Of a stretch of DNA of 64,000 nucleotides, positions 51,554 to 64,000 are shown piece after piece. Under the pieces are notes generated by a model. It searched no databases, was not told where the DNA came from, and saw only the letters and a list, made by a program, of their open reading frames with translations. Within the stretch, counting starts at the first letter, position 1. Every line of letters starts with the position of its first letter. The stretch is from an uncultured Xylophilus sp. (GTDB taxonomy: Bacteria > Pseudomonadota > Gammaproteobacteria > Burkholderiales > Burkholderiaceae_C), in assembly GCA_913776965.1 (NCBI GenBank), contig CAJYQL010000055.1, positions 1-64,000 on the forward strand, in the 5' to 3' direction. A program made the position numbers and the translations under genes.

Positions 51554-51609
51554 GCCCGCCCTTTTCCCCAGAAGACCTCCCACGATTCCATAACGAGCAG
51601 GAGACAGAC

Positions 51610-52578
51610 ATGCGTTCGCGATTCTTTCCGTGGTTGACAGCCCTCTGCCTGGGACTCGCCGGTGGCGCAGCGGTGGCGCAGGAAGCGCATTGGCCGAACA
51701 AACCGATCCGGGTCGTCGTCGGCTTCGCGCCGGGCACGCCGCCGGACATCTTCGCCCGACTCTATGGCGACTACGTCGGCAAGCAGCTCGGCGTGCCGCT
51801 GGTGATCGACAACCGGCCGGGCACTGCCGGCAATCTAGCGGCCGACACCGTCGCGAAATCGCGCGGCGATGGCTACACCCTGCTCTACAACCTGTCCACC
51901 GGCTTCACGATCAACCCCTACATCTATGGCAAGCTGCCGTACGACCCGCAAAAGGACTTCGTGCCGGTGGCGACCACGATGCGCCAGGGCCTGGTGCTGA
52001 TCGCACCGACGAAGTCGCCGTTCAAGTCGGCGCGCGATCTGGTGGCCGCCGCCAAGGCCCGACCCAACACCCTGTCGCACGCCTCCTACGGCGCCGGCAG
52101 CCCGTCGCACCTGATCGTCGAGTGGCTGAAGGACGAGACCGGCACCGAGATGCTGCATGTGCCCTATCGGGCCAGCCCCGTCGCAGATCTGGTCGGCGGC
52201 CAGGTCGACACCCTGATGGAGCCGATCTCCACCGGCTATCCGCTGATCGCCGGCGGGCGCGCCCAGGCGCTTGCCTATTCCGGCGACACCCGCCATCCGG
52301 CGATGCCCGACGTGCCTACCTTCGCCGAATTGGTGCCGGGGCTGAGCATGACGTCCTGGCACGGCATCTGGGCGCCGGCATCGACGCCGCCGGCAGTGGT
52401 GGCCCGTCTCAACGCACTGATGGTCCAGGCCAGCAAGGACCCCGAACTGCAGAAGCGTATCCGTGAACTCAACAGCGAGCCGCTCGGCCTGTCGCAGGCC
52501 GAGATGACGGCGATGATCCGGCGCGACGCCGAGATCTACAGCCGCATCGTCAAGGCCAAGAACATCCGCGTCGATTGA
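51610..52578 (+). CDS. Bug/TctC-family binding protein, second of two
   Basis: The product has 322 residues: signal peptide FFPWLTALCLGLAGGAAVAQ, then NKPIRVVVGFAPGTPPDIFARLYGDYVG, VIDNRPGTAGNLAADTVAK and HVPYRASPVADLVGGQVD. It differs clearly from its neighbour, so the two probably bind different ligands. GAGACAG lies before the ATG. Last gene of the LysR-controlled block; convergent with mccA with a 7-bp gap. Confidence 0.9.
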   Translation: MRSRFFPWLTALCLGLAGGAAVAQEAHWPNKPIRVVVGFAPGTPPDIFARLYGDYVGKQLGVPLVIDNRPGTAGNLAADTVAKSRGDGYTLLYNLSTGFTINPYIYGKLPYDPQKDFVPVATTMRQGLVLIAPTKSPFKSARDLVAAAKARPNTLSHASYGAGSPSHLIVEWLKDETGTEMLHVPYRASPVADLVGGQVDTLMEPISTGYPLIAGGRAQALAYSGDTRHPAMPDVPTFAELVPGLSMTSWHGIWAPASTPPAVVARLNALMVQASKDPELQKRIRELNSEPLGLSQAEMTAMIRRDAEIYSRIVKAKNIRVD

Positions 52579-52585
52579 CCCGCGG

Positions 52586-54586
<2,001 letters not shown>

Positions 54587-54662
54587 GGGGGTGTCTCCAG
54601 GAGCAGTCGGGTGGTCGGCGGGGCGGTGCAAGGCGTGTGCAGGTGCCGGGGCGGCCGTCGGG

Positions 54663-55439
54663 TCAGCCGAGCCAGGACGGCTTGCGCTTCTGCAGGAACG
54701 CCTGCACGCCTTCGCGGCCCTCGTCGCTGGCACGAATGTCGGCGATGCCCTCGACGGTGTGCGCGACCAGCGCGTCGTCCACCGGTCGGCCGGCCACGTC
54801 GGCGATCAGCCGCTTGCAGGCGCCGACCGCGGCCGGGCTCGCGCCGGTCAGCGCCCGCAGCCAGCCGTCGACCGTCGCGTCCAGGGCATCGGCGGCGACC
54901 ACCGCATGGACGAAGCCGATGCGGTGCGCCTCGGCCGCGTCGAAGCGCTCGGCGGTCAGGAAGTAGCGCTGCGCCGCGCGGGTGCCCATCGCGCGCAGCA
55001 CGTAGGGGCTGATCGTGGCGGGCACCAGGCCGATCTTCACCTCGCTCAGGCAGAAGCCGGCGGTGTCGGCGGCCACCGCGATGTCGCAGGCCGCGACCAG
55101 ACCCATGCCGCCGGCATACACGTCGCCCTGCACCCGGGCGATGGTCGGCTTCGGGCATTCGGCAATCGTGCGCAGCATGGCGGCGAGCTTGCCGGCATCG
55201 GCCAGGTTCTCGTCGCGGCTGTAGCCGGCCATGCGGCGCATCCAGTGGAGGTCGGCGCCGGCGCAGAAGGCGGGGCCTTCGGCAGCGAGCACGATGGCGC
55301 GCACGCCGGGCTCGGCGCCCAGGTCGCGGAAGGCGTCGTCGAGGTCGGCGATCAGCGTGTCGTCGAAGGCGTTGCGGACCTCGGGGCGGCACAGGGTGAC
55401 GGTGGCGACGGAGCCGGCGCGGGCGATGCGGATGTTCAT
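54663..55439 (-). CDS. Enoyl-CoA hydratase/isomerase family, probable methylglutaconyl-CoA hydratase
   Basis: This 258-residue crotonase-fold protein has the oxyanion-hole segments FCAGADLHWMRRMAGYS and GDVYAGGMGLVAACD, and FCLSEVKIGLVPATISPYV with a catalytic-region glutamate. The position between mccA and mccB in a leucine-degradation operon indicates 3-methylglutaconyl-CoA hydratase (LiuC-like). The start at 55439 is 11 bp after mccB. Confidence 0.87.
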   Translation of the reverse strand: MNIRIARAGSVATVTLCRPEVRNAFDDTLIADLDDAFRDLGAEPGVRAIVLAAEGPAFCAGADLHWMRRMAGYSRDENLADAGKLAAMLRTIAECPKPTIARVQGDVYAGGMGLVAACDIAVAADTAGFCLSEVKIGLVPATISPYVLRAMGTRAAQRYFLTAERFDAAEAHRIGFVHAVVAADALDATVDGWLRALTGASPAAVGACKRLIADVAGRPVDDALVAHTVEGIADIRASDEGREGVQAFLQKRKPSWLG

Positions 55440-55450
55440 GGACCGTGCCC

Positions 55451-57058
<1,608 letters not shown>

Positions 57059-57128
57059 CGGTCGTTTCCTTGTCTTGTTACCGCGGCTTGCCGCGCCGCC
57101 GGCACCGGGCGCCCAGAATGGGCCGCCG

Positions 57129-58817
57129 ATGCATACCGTCGAAATCGTCCTGCTGCTGCTGATGCTCGGTGCCGTCTCGGGCCTGGCGGCGCGCTGGCTG
57201 CGCGCGGTGCCGCTGCCGCTGCTGCAGGTCGCGCTGGGCGCGGCACTGTCCTGGCCCGACGCCGGGCTGCACGTGCGCTTCGACCCGGAACTGTTCCTGC
57301 TGCTGTTCATCCCGCCGCTGCTGTTCGCCGACGGCTGGCGCATCCCGAAGCGCGAGTTCTTCGCGCTGCGCCGGCCGATCCTGACGCTGGCGCTCGGGCT
57401 GGTGGCGTTCACCGTGCTCGGCCTGGGCTGGTTCATGCACTGGATGATTCCGGGCCTGCCGCTGACCGTCGCCTTCGCGCTGGCCGCGGTGCTGTCGCCG
57501 ACCGACGCGGTCGCAGTCGGGGCGATCACCCGCCGGCTCGGCATGCCCGAGCAGACGATGCACATCCTGGAAGGCGAGTCGCTGCTGAACGACGCCTCGG
57601 GCCTGGTGGCACTGAAGTTCGCCGTCGCCGCGACGCTGACCGGCGCGTTCTCCTGGGCCGAGGCCGGCCGCAGCTTCGTGTGGATCGCCGCCGGCGGCGT
57701 GGCGGTCGGCGCGGCGGCCGGCTGGGGCTTCGCCGCGGCACGGGCGGCGATCACCCGCCGCATCGGCGACGACGCCGCCACGCAGACGGTGCTGCTGCTG
57801 TTGCTGCTGCCGTTCGCCGCCTACCTGCTCGGCGAGCACCTGGGCGTCTCGGGCATCCTGGCCGCGGTGGCGGCCGGCATCGCGACCAACTTCGCCGACC
57901 TGGAGCGCAGCGAATTCGTGGACGAGCGGCTGCAGGCGCACGGCGCCTGGGCGATGGTCGAGTCGGCCTTCAACGGCGCGATCTTCCTGCTGCTGGGCTT
58001 GCAGTTGCCGGGCATCCTGGTCGGCGGCCTGACGCAGGGGCCCTACGTCTGGTGGGAACTGGTCGGCTACGTGCTCGCGATCACCGCGGCGCTGGTGCTG
58101 CTGCGCGGCCTCTGGCTGGTGCTGGGCGTGCGCCGCGCACTGGCTGCGGCCCGGCTGCACGGCCGGCCGGCCGCACCGCCCACGCCCCGGCTGCTGGCCG
58201 CCACGGCGCTGGCCGGCATCCGCGGCGCGATCACGCTGGCCGGCGCCTTGTCGGTGCCGCTGCTGCTGCCCGACGGCAGCCCGTTCCCGGCCCGCGAACT
58301 GCTGATCTTCCTGTCGATGGGCGTGATCCTGGCCACGCTGGTGGCCGGCAGCATCGGCCTGCCGCTGTTGCTGCGCGGCCTGCCGCAGGCCGCCGAGCCG
58401 CCGCATGCGCGGGAAGAGCGGCTCGCCCGCATCGTCGCCTGCGAGGCTGCGATCGCGGCCCTCGCCGCCGCCGACGGCAGCGCCGGCGGCGATGCGGCCG
58501 GGCAGGCGCTGCGGGAGGAATCCAGCGGCCGGGTGGCGCGCGGCTACCGCCGCCGGATCGAGACGCTGGAGGACGACACCGACGACGGCGCCGAAGGCGC
58601 GGCCGAGGAACGCGCCGCCCGCCGCCGCGGCCACGTGATCGAGCTGGAACTGCGGCTCGCGGGCCTGCACGCCGAACGCGGTGCGCTCTACCGGCTGCGC
58701 CGTGCCCACCGCATCAACGACGACACGCTGCGCGCGCTGGTGCAGGAAGTGGACCTGTCGGAGGTCTCCCTGCGCCAGCGGCTGGAGGCCGCGCGCCGCG
58801 CGGTGGCCCGCGGATGA
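57129..58817 (+). CDS. CPA1-type Na+/H+ antiporter
   Basis: This 562-residue antiporter has about 12 membrane helices in the first ~420 residues, with [37 protein letters not shown] (the paired acidic NDA site) and [17 protein letters not shown], all diagnostic for CPA1/NhaP-type exchangers. The last ~140 residues are a cytoplasmic, charged, probably coiled-coil domain ([27 protein letters not shown]). It swaps Na+ or K+ for protons. It lies divergent from mccB by 70 bp and convergent with ivd. Confidence 0.9.
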   Translation: MHTVEIVLLLLMLGAVSGLAARWLRAVPLPLLQVALGAALSWPDAGLHVRFDPELFLLLFIPPLLFADGWRIPKREFFALRRPILTLALGLVAFTVLGLGWFMHWMIPGLPLTVAFALAAVLSPTDAVAVGAITRRLGMPEQTMHILEGESLLNDASGLVALKFAVAATLTGAFSWAEAGRSFVWIAAGGVAVGAAAGWGFAAARAAITRRIGDDAATQTVLLLLLLPFAAYLLGEHLGVSGILAAVAAGIATNFADLERSEFVDERLQAHGAWAMVESAFNGAIFLLLGLQLPGILVGGLTQGPYVWWELVGYVLAITAALVLLRGLWLVLGVRRALAAARLHGRPAAPPTPRLLAATALAGIRGAITLAGALSVPLLLPDGSPFPARELLIFLSMGVILATLVAGSIGLPLLLRGLPQAAEPPHAREERLARIVACEAAIAALAAADGSAGGDAAGQALREESSGRVARGYRRRIETLEDDTDDGAEGAAEERAARRRGHVIELELRLAGLHAERGALYRLRRAHRINDDTLRALVQEVDLSEVSLRQRLEAARRAVARG

Positions 58818-58831
58818 GGCCGGGCCGCGGG

Positions 58832-60004
58832 TCACGCCGTCTCGGCGAACAGTTCGCGGCCGACCAGCATGCGGCGGATCTCGCTGGTGCCGGCACCGAT
58901 CTCGTAGAGCTTGGCGTCGCGCCACAGGCGCTCCACCGGGAAGTCCTTGGTGTAGCCGACGCCGCCCAGCGCCTGGATCGCCTCGCCGGCCATCCAGGTC
59001 GCCTTCTCGGCCGAGTACAGGATCGCGCCGGCCGCGTCCTTGCGCAGCGTGCGCGCATGGTCGCCGCGGTCGCAGGCCTTGCCGACCGCATACACGTAGG
59101 CGCGGGTCGCCTGCCAGGTGGTGTAGAGGTCGGCGAGCTTGCCCTGCATCAGCTGGAATTCGCCGATCGGCTGGCCGAACTGCCGGCGCTCGTGGACATA
59201 GGGCAGCACCGCGTCCATGCAGGCCGCCATGATGCCCAGCGGCCCGCCCGACAGCACCGCGCGTTCGTAGTCGAGCCCGCTCATCAACACCCGCACGCCG
59301 TTGCCCTCGCCGCCCAGCACGTTCTCCTCGGGCACCTCGCAGTTGTCGAAGTACAGCGGATAGGTGTTGCTGCCGCGCATGCCGAGCTTGTCGAGCTTGG
59401 TGCCGGCGGAGAAACCCTGGAAGCCCTTCTCGACGATGAAGGCGGTCATGCCCCTGGCGCCGGCCGCGGGGTCGGTCTTGCCGTAGATCACCAGCGTGTC
59501 GGCGTCGCCGCCGTTGGTGATCCACATCTTGCCCCCGTTGAGCACGTAGCGGTCGCCCCGCTTCTCGGCGCGCAGCTGCATGCTGACCACGTCGGAGCCG
59601 GCGCCGGGCTCGCTCATCGCCAGTGCGCCCACATGCTCGCCGCTGACCAGCTTCGGCAGGTACTTCGCCTTCTGCGCGGCCGTGCCGTTGCGGTGGATCT
59701 GGTTGACGCACAGGTTGGAATGCGCGCCGTACGACAGCCCCACCGAGGCCGATGCGCGCGATACCTCTTCCAGCGCCACCATGTGCGCCAGGTAGCCGAG
59801 CTGGGTGCCGCCGTATTCCTCCGACACGGTCATGCCGTGCAGGCCGAGGTCGCCGAGCTTCTTCCACAGGTCGGCGGGAAACAGGTTGTCGCGATCGATC
59901 GCGGCGGCGCGCGGTGCAATCTCGCTCTCGGCGAACTGGCGCACCGCGTCGCGCAGGGAGTCGATGGTGTCGCCCAGGTCGAAATCGAGGCCAGGAAGCT
60001 GCAT
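58832..60004 (-). CDS. ivd: Isovaleryl-CoA dehydrogenase
   Basis: This 390-residue acyl-CoA dehydrogenase has [31 protein letters not shown] and [12 protein letters not shown] (FAD region) and the catalytic glutamate Glu247 in [12 protein letters not shown], where isovaleryl-CoA dehydrogenases differ from other family members. [11 protein letters not shown] and [14 protein letters not shown] also match. It oxidises isovaleryl-CoA to 3-methylcrotonyl-CoA. The start at 60004 is 105 bp from the divergent AraC-family gene, likely its regulator. Confidence 0.92.
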   Translation of the reverse strand: MQLPGLDFDLGDTIDSLRDAVRQFAESEIAPRAAAIDRDNLFPADLWKKLGDLGLHGMTVSEEYGGTQLGYLAHMVALEEVSRASASVGLSYGAHSNLCVNQIHRNGTAAQKAKYLPKLVSGEHVGALAMSEPGAGSDVVSMQLRAEKRGDRYVLNGGKMWITNGGDADTLVIYGKTDPAAGARGMTAFIVEKGFQGFSAGTKLDKLGMRGSNTYPLYFDNCEVPEENVLGGEGNGVRVLMSGLDYERAVLSGGPLGIMAACMDAVLPYVHERRQFGQPIGEFQLMQGKLADLYTTWQATRAYVYAVGKACDRGDHARTLRKDAAGAILYSAEKATWMAGEAIQALGGVGYTKDFPVERLWRDAKLYEIGAGTSEIRRMLVGRELFAETA

Positions 60005-60109
60005 GGTGGTTGTCTCCTTGGAGCGGCGCCGGGGCCGCGGGTCGTGGGGCCGAGCGTACGCCCGCACCCTGCCCATTTGCCGCCACAATGGTTGCAGATC
60101 GCGCCAGCC

Positions 60110-61183
60110 ATGTCCATCCGGCTTCCTTCCCCTCCCGCCGCACCGCCCGTCGCCGCCGACCGCCGGGCAGCCACGCCGATCGCCTTCGTGCAGGCGATCG
60201 TCGCCGCCTTTGCACGCTATGGACAGGACCCGGGCGAGGCGCTGCGCCAGGCACGGATCGCGCCGCAGCAGCTGGCCGATCCGGCCGCGCGTGTCACCGC
60301 CGCGCAGTTCGAGGCCTTCTCCGGCGCCGCGATGCAGCAGCTCGACGACGAGGCCCCCGGCTGGTTCGCGCGGCGCCTGCCCTGGGGCAGCTACGGCCTG
60401 CTCTGCCGGGCGTCGGTCACCGCGCCCACGCTCGGCGTGGCGCTGCAGCGCTGGTGCCGCCACCACGGCCTCCTGACCGACGACGTGCGGCTGGTGCTCG
60501 ACCGCGGCCCCGCCGGCGCGGTGCTGCGGATCGAGGAACACCGCGCGCTCGGCACCTTCCGCGAGTTCTGCCTGGTCACGCTGCTGCGCTACCTGCACGG
60601 CTTCGCCTGCTGGGCCACCGATTCGCGCATCGCTTTGCGCGAAGTGGCGTTTCCGTTCGCCGCCCCCGCCCATGCGGACGTGTACCCGCTGCTGTTTCCC
60701 GGCCCGGTGCGGTTCGGCGCGGCCTGCGCGACACTGGCGTTCGATGCGCCCTACCTCGCGCTGCCGCTGGTGCGCGACGAGGCCGCGACCCGCGCGATGC
60801 TGCAGCGCGCCCTGCCGCTGACGGTGCGCCAGTACCGGCGCGACCGGCTGCTGGTGGACCGGGTGCGCGAGCTGCTGCGCCAGCATCCGCAGGACGCCGC
60901 CCGGGCCGACGCGGTGGCCGCGCGGCTGCACATGTCCGCCCGCACTCTGCACCGCCAATTGCACGAGGAAGGCGCCTCGCTGCAGGACCTGAAGGACGCG
61001 GTGCGCCGTGAGATGGCGATCGACCTGCTGCGCCGCACCCGCCGGCCGATCAAGCAGGTCGCGCTGGCGGTGGGTTTTCGCAACGACAAGAGTTTCGCCC
61101 GCGCATTCCGCGGCTGGACCGGCACCGGCCCGGGCGCCTTCCGCGACGGCGCAACCGCATCTTCCGGAGATTCCGATGACTGA
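60110..61183 (+). CDS. AraC-family transcriptional regulator
   Basis: The protein has 357 residues: an N-terminal arabinose-binding-like domain (PF12625 type; [45 protein letters not shown]) and C-terminal double helix-turn-helix ([21 protein letters not shown] ... [25 protein letters not shown]). It is divergent from ivd, so regulation of leucine catabolism is likely. It overlaps the photolyase-like gene by 8 bp, so both are on one transcript. Confidence 0.9.
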   Translation: MSIRLPSPPAAPPVAADRRAATPIAFVQAIVAAFARYGQDPGEALRQARIAPQQLADPAARVTAAQFEAFSGAAMQQLDDEAPGWFARRLPWGSYGLLCRASVTAPTLGVALQRWCRHHGLLTDDVRLVLDRGPAGAVLRIEEHRALGTFREFCLVTLLRYLHGFACWATDSRIALREVAFPFAAPAHADVYPLLFPGPVRFGAACATLAFDAPYLALPLVRDEAATRAMLQRALPLTVRQYRRDRLLVDRVRELLRQHPQDAARADAVAARLHMSARTLHRQLHEEGASLQDLKDAVRREMAIDLLRRTRRPIKQVALAVGFRNDKSFARAFRGWTGTGPGAFRDGATASSGDSDD

Positions 61184-62741
61184 CCGTATCCGCCATCTCG
61201 TGCTGGTGCTGGGCGACCAGCTCGACCTGCAGGCCGCCGCCTTCGACGGTTTCGATTCGACGCAGGACGCGGTCTGGATGGCCGAGGTGGCGGAGGAATC
61301 GACCCAGGTCTGGTCGGCCAAGCCGCGGATCGCGATCTTCTTGGCGGCGATGCGGCATTTCGCGGCGGCGCTGCAGGCCGCCGGCCGGCCGCTGCACTAC
61401 CGCCGGCTCGACGACGAGGACAACCGCGGCCGCCTGGCCGATGAGCTCGGCGCCACCATCGGACGGCTGCGTCCCGCCGGCTTGGTGATGACCGCGCCGG
61501 GCGACTGGCGGGTGCTGCAGGCGCTGCGGGCGGTGGCAGAAGCGCACGGCCTGCCGCTGGAGGTGCGCCCCGACCGCCACTTCTTCGCCACCGTGCAGCA
61601 GTTCGCCGAGCATGCGCGCGGCCGCACCACGGTGCGCATGGAATTCTTCTACCGCGCACTGCGCCGGCAGCACGGCATCCTGATGGAGGCCGACGGCGAG
61701 CCTGCCGGCGGCAGCTGGAACTTCGACGCCGAGAACCGCGGCAGCTTCGGCGCCCGCGGTCCCCAGGGCACGCCGGCGCCGCGACGCTTCGCGCCCGACG
61801 CCCGCACGCAGGAGGTGATCGACCTGGTGAACACCCGGTTCGCGGACCACCCCGGCACGCTCGACGACTTCGACTGGCCGGTCACGCCCGAGGACGCCCG
61901 CGCCGCGCTGGCCGACTTCGTGCGGCACCGGCTGCCGCTGTTCGGCCGCTACCAGGACGCCATGTGGCCCGGCGAGCCCTGGCTGTTCCATGCGCGCATC
62001 TCGGCGGCGCTCAACCTCAAGCTGCTGGACCCGCGCGAGGCCGTCTCCGCCGCCGAGGACGCGTGGCGCGCCGGCCGGGTGCCGCTCGCCGCGGCCGAAG
62101 GCTTCATCCGCCAGATCCTGGGCTGGCGCGAGTACGTGCGCGGCGTCTACTGGACGCAGATGCCGCGCTATGCCGAGCGCAATGCGCTGCGCGCCCGCGG
62201 CGCCCTGCCCGACTGGTACTGGACCGGCGAGGTCGAGATGGCCTGCCTGCGCGACGCGATCGGCCAGACGCTGCGCTACGGCTATGCCCACCACATCCAG
62301 CGGCTGATGGTCACCGGCCTCTATGCGCTGCTGCTCGGCGTCGAGCCGCGGCAGGTCCACCAGTGGTACCTGGCGGTGTACGTCGATGCGGTGGAGTGGG
62401 TGGAACTGCCCAACACCGTCGGCATGTCGCAGTACGCCGACGGCGGCCTGATGGCAAGCAAGCCCTATGTCGCCAGCGGGCGGTACATCCAGCGAATGGG
62501 CGCAGGCCTGTGCCGCGGCTGCCGTTTCGACCCGGGCCGGCGCACCGGCGACGACGCCTGCCCGTTCACCGTGCTGTACTGGGACTTCCTGGACCGCCAC
62601 GCGGAGCGCCTCGGGCATAACGGCCGCATGGTCCATGCGCTGTCCGCGCTCTCGAAGATCGACCCCGACGAGCGCCGCACGATCGCCCGGCAGGCACGCC
62701 GCCTGCGCCAGCAGGGCGCGCCTGAGAAGAAGGAGCCGTGA
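61176..62741 (+). CDS. Fe-S bacterial cryptochrome/photolyase-like protein (PhrB type)
   Basis: This 521-residue protein belongs to the prokaryotic (6-4) photolyase/FeS-BCP group. It has the N-terminal [18 protein letters not shown] Rossmann domain, the FAD-binding helical region ([64 protein letters not shown]) and four cysteines for a 4Fe-4S cluster in MACLRD, LCRGC and DACPF. Agrobacterium PhrB, its relative, repairs (6-4) photoproducts with light. The product is followed at once by a DUF2256 gene, a frequent partner. Confidence 0.9.
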   Translation: MTDRIRHLVLVLGDQLDLQAAAFDGFDSTQDAVWMAEVAEESTQVWSAKPRIAIFLAAMRHFAAALQAAGRPLHYRRLDDEDNRGRLADELGATIGRLRPAGLVMTAPGDWRVLQALRAVAEAHGLPLEVRPDRHFFATVQQFAEHARGRTTVRMEFFYRALRRQHGILMEADGEPAGGSWNFDAENRGSFGARGPQGTPAPRRFAPDARTQEVIDLVNTRFADHPGTLDDFDWPVTPEDARAALADFVRHRLPLFGRYQDAMWPGEPWLFHARISAALNLKLLDPREAVSAAEDAWRAGRVPLAAAEGFIRQILGWREYVRGVYWTQMPRYAERNALRARGALPDWYWTGEVEMACLRDAIGQTLRYGYAHHIQRLMVTGLYALLLGVEPRQVHQWYLAVYVDAVEWVELPNTVGMSQYADGGLMASKPYVASGRYIQRMGAGLCRGCRFDPGRRTGDDACPFTVLYWDFLDRHAERLGHNGRMVHALSALSKIDPDERRTIARQARRLRQQGAPEKKEP

Positions 62742-62944
62742 TGCCCGACACCCCCCGTCCGCCCGGCTTCAAGGGCAACAAATCCTTCCTGCCGCAGAAG
62801 CCCTGCGCCACCTGCGGCCGCCCGATGACCTGGCGCAAGCGCTGGGCCAAGAACTGGGACGAGGTGCGCTACTGCAGCGACGCCTGCCGCAAGGCGAAGC
62901 CCGGAGGCACCGCCGCTAGGGCGCGTTCGCAGCGACCAGCGTGA
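62741..62944 (+). CDS. DUF2256 protein
   Basis: This 67-residue protein has FKGNKSFLPQKPCATCGRPMTWRKRWAKNWDEVRYCSDACRK, a four-Cys zinc-ribbon-like DUF2256 domain. It is commonly found next to cryptochrome/photolyase genes, as here. The ATG at 62741 shares its first base with the preceding stop; a GTG at 62738 would give one more residue. The 3' end overlaps the convergent LysR gene by 29 bp. Confidence 0.87.
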   Translation: MPDTPRPPGFKGNKSFLPQKPCATCGRPMTWRKRWAKNWDEVRYCSDACRKAKPGGTAARARSQRPA

Positions 62945-63860
62945 CGCCCGGCGGCAGCGGCCGGGACCGCAGGTCGGCCAGCAGGATGTCGAGCAGGCGT
63001 TGCGCGCTCGGCGCGAGTGCACGCAGCCGGCGGGTGATCACGCAGATCTCGCGCGACAGCGCCGGCTCATGCAGTTCGCGGAACACCAGGTCCGGATCGT
63101 GCCGGCCGCGCAACGCCATCGCCGGCACCACCGAATACTGCAGGCCCATGCCCAGCACCGCGAACAGCGAGGTGGTGCTCGCCACCTCGTCGTGCGTGCC
63201 GCCGAGCACCGGCCAGGTGGCTGCATGGCGCTGCAGGAACTGGCCGATGCCGGTGTCGGCGCTGAAAGCCACGTAGTCCTCCGGCGTCAGGTCGGACCAG
63301 CGCAGCGGACGGTCGCACTGCGCCAGCGGCAGATCGCGGTGGCAGACCACGCCGTACCGGTCCGCGACCAGCGGCGTGTAGTGCAGCCCCTCGAACCCCC
63401 GGTGGCGGCTCTCGATCGCGAAGTCGACCTCGCCCTCCAGCACCATCCGCTCGACCTGCGCCGCCGCCGGGTCGCGCAGCGCTATCGTGATCTGCGGAAA
63501 ACTCGCGCGGAACACCGGGATCGCCGGGATCAGGAACTCGTGGATCACCGAGGCGGCCGCGCCGATCGAAATGTGGCCGCGCTGGCCCTGCCCCAGCGCC
63601 ATCAGGTCGCCGATGGCACTGTCGAAGCCGTTCACCACCCGCTGCGCTTCCGCCCGGAAGGCTTCGGCGTGGCGGGTCAGCACCACCCGGCGGGTGGTGC
63701 GGTCGAACATCTTCACGCCGACCGCGTCCTCGAACTGCTGGATGGTGGCGGTCAGGCTGGACTGCGTCATGAACAGGCGCGACGCCGCGACGGTGAACGA
63801 GCCGGTGTCGGCCAGGGTGACGAAGCAGCGCAGCTGCTTCAGGGTGACGTTGTGCCGCAT
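62916..63860 (-). CDS. LysR-family regulator
   Basis: The protein has 314 residues: an N-terminal HTH (TLKQLRCFVTLADTGSFTVAASRLFMTQSSLTATIQQFEDAVGVKMFDRTTRRVVLT) and an effector domain with GQGQRGHISIGAAASVIHEFLIPAIPVF. It is probably divergent from a gene past the right edge, which it may control. No gene cluster in the window indicates its ligand. Confidence 0.88.
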   Translation of the reverse strand: MRHNVTLKQLRCFVTLADTGSFTVAASRLFMTQSSLTATIQQFEDAVGVKMFDRTTRRVVLTRHAEAFRAEAQRVVNGFDSAIGDLMALGQGQRGHISIGAAASVIHEFLIPAIPVFRASFPQITIALRDPAAAQVERMVLEGEVDFAIESRHRGFEGLHYTPLVADRYGVVCHRDLPLAQCDRPLRWSDLTPEDYVAFSADTGIGQFLQRHAATWPVLGGTHDEVASTTSLFAVLGMGLQYSVVPAMALRGRHDPDLVFRELHEPALSREICVITRRLRALAPSAQRLLDILLADLRSRPLPPGVTLVAANAP

Positions 63861-64000
63861 GAACGAACCGGTCGGAAAAGGAAGCGTCGCATTTTTCGGA
63901 TTCCACGATCAATGAGCCGATTTATCTGGATTGTGCTCAACAAAGCCGCTTCCTAGAATTTTTTCCAGCGCTGCTCGCGCTCCGTGGATTCCCTCCTCCC
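63861..64000. promoter_or_regulatory. Upstream region of the LysR gene at the right edge
   Basis: 140 bases, A/T-richer near 63885-63965, with no gene visible. By position it should hold the promoters of the LysR gene and of a gene beyond the window. Confidence 0.4.

Overview
The window is GC-rich, densely packed bacterial chromosome, best explained as Burkholderiales, probably Comamonadaceae. The grounds are family content and style: three Bug/TctC periplasmic binding proteins, a leucine-catabolism locus (isovaleryl-CoA dehydrogenase, methylcrotonyl-CoA carboxylase, HMG-CoA lyase) with an AraC-type regulator, a double-length fused UvrA, a short MWKIAIGF-type membrane protein, and a dispersed GCTAT-N7-ATAGC palindromic repeat of the kind I remember from that family. 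No rRNA, tRNA, CRISPR array or complete insertion sequence was seen. The genus is not determined.

Layout. 1-4.3 kb: end of a terminal-oxidase gene, a CtaG/Caa3 assembly protein, an FdhF/YdeP molybdopterin oxidoreductase and a small exported protein. 4.4-5.0 kb: YigZ/IMPACT protein. 5.0-6.9 kb: BaeSR-like two-component pair, divergent from a tightly overlapping nine-gene operon (7.0-15.1 kb). That operon encodes a complete trans-envelope efflux machine (outer-membrane factor, FtsX/DevC-like permease, ATPase, HlyD adaptor), then a HAD phosphatase, an alpha/beta hydrolase, two four-TM EamA/ArnE-F-like proteins and a DegT-type aminotransferase. It looks like a biosynthesis-plus-flipping-plus-export system, and I do not recognise it as a described pathway. 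15.1-23.7 kb: a urease locus (ureD, ureA, hupE/ureJ, ureB, ureC ... ureE, ureF, ureG) split by an AbrB/Doc toxin-antitoxin pair and a phospholipase-D-like lipoprotein. UreE carries a very long histidine-rich tail.

23.9-26.2 kb: histidine kinase coupled to ArfB, then TspO. 26.4-29.8 kb: arginase-like protein, FemAB/GNAT-like protein and class III aminotransferase as an overlapping trio, whose first gene has an inverted repeat over its ribosome binding site. 29.9-33.0 kb: Cys-cluster protein, hipA-hipB module with an AT-rich inverted-repeat operator, and a Bug protein. 33.1-39.0 kb: fused double UvrA. 39.0-44.5 kb: gene remnant, small membrane protein, MHS-family transporter, DsbA-fold isomerase, DUF1289, a small exported protein with a clear terminator, and a secreted alpha/beta hydrolase.

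44.7-62.9 kb: leucine catabolism (hmgL ... mccA, hydratase, mccB ... ivd plus AraC regulator), interrupted by ghrA, by a LysR-controlled block (CoA-transferase, intradiol dioxygenase, citryl-CoA-lyase-like protein, two Bug proteins) and by a Na+/H+ antiporter. The right end holds an Fe-S photolyase-like protein with DUF2256 and a LysR gene.

The most notable pattern at sequence level is a ~55-bp two-hairpin repeat present in about seven copies. Three copies lie in frame inside conserved genes (uvrA, mccA, mccB), where they encode linker peptides.
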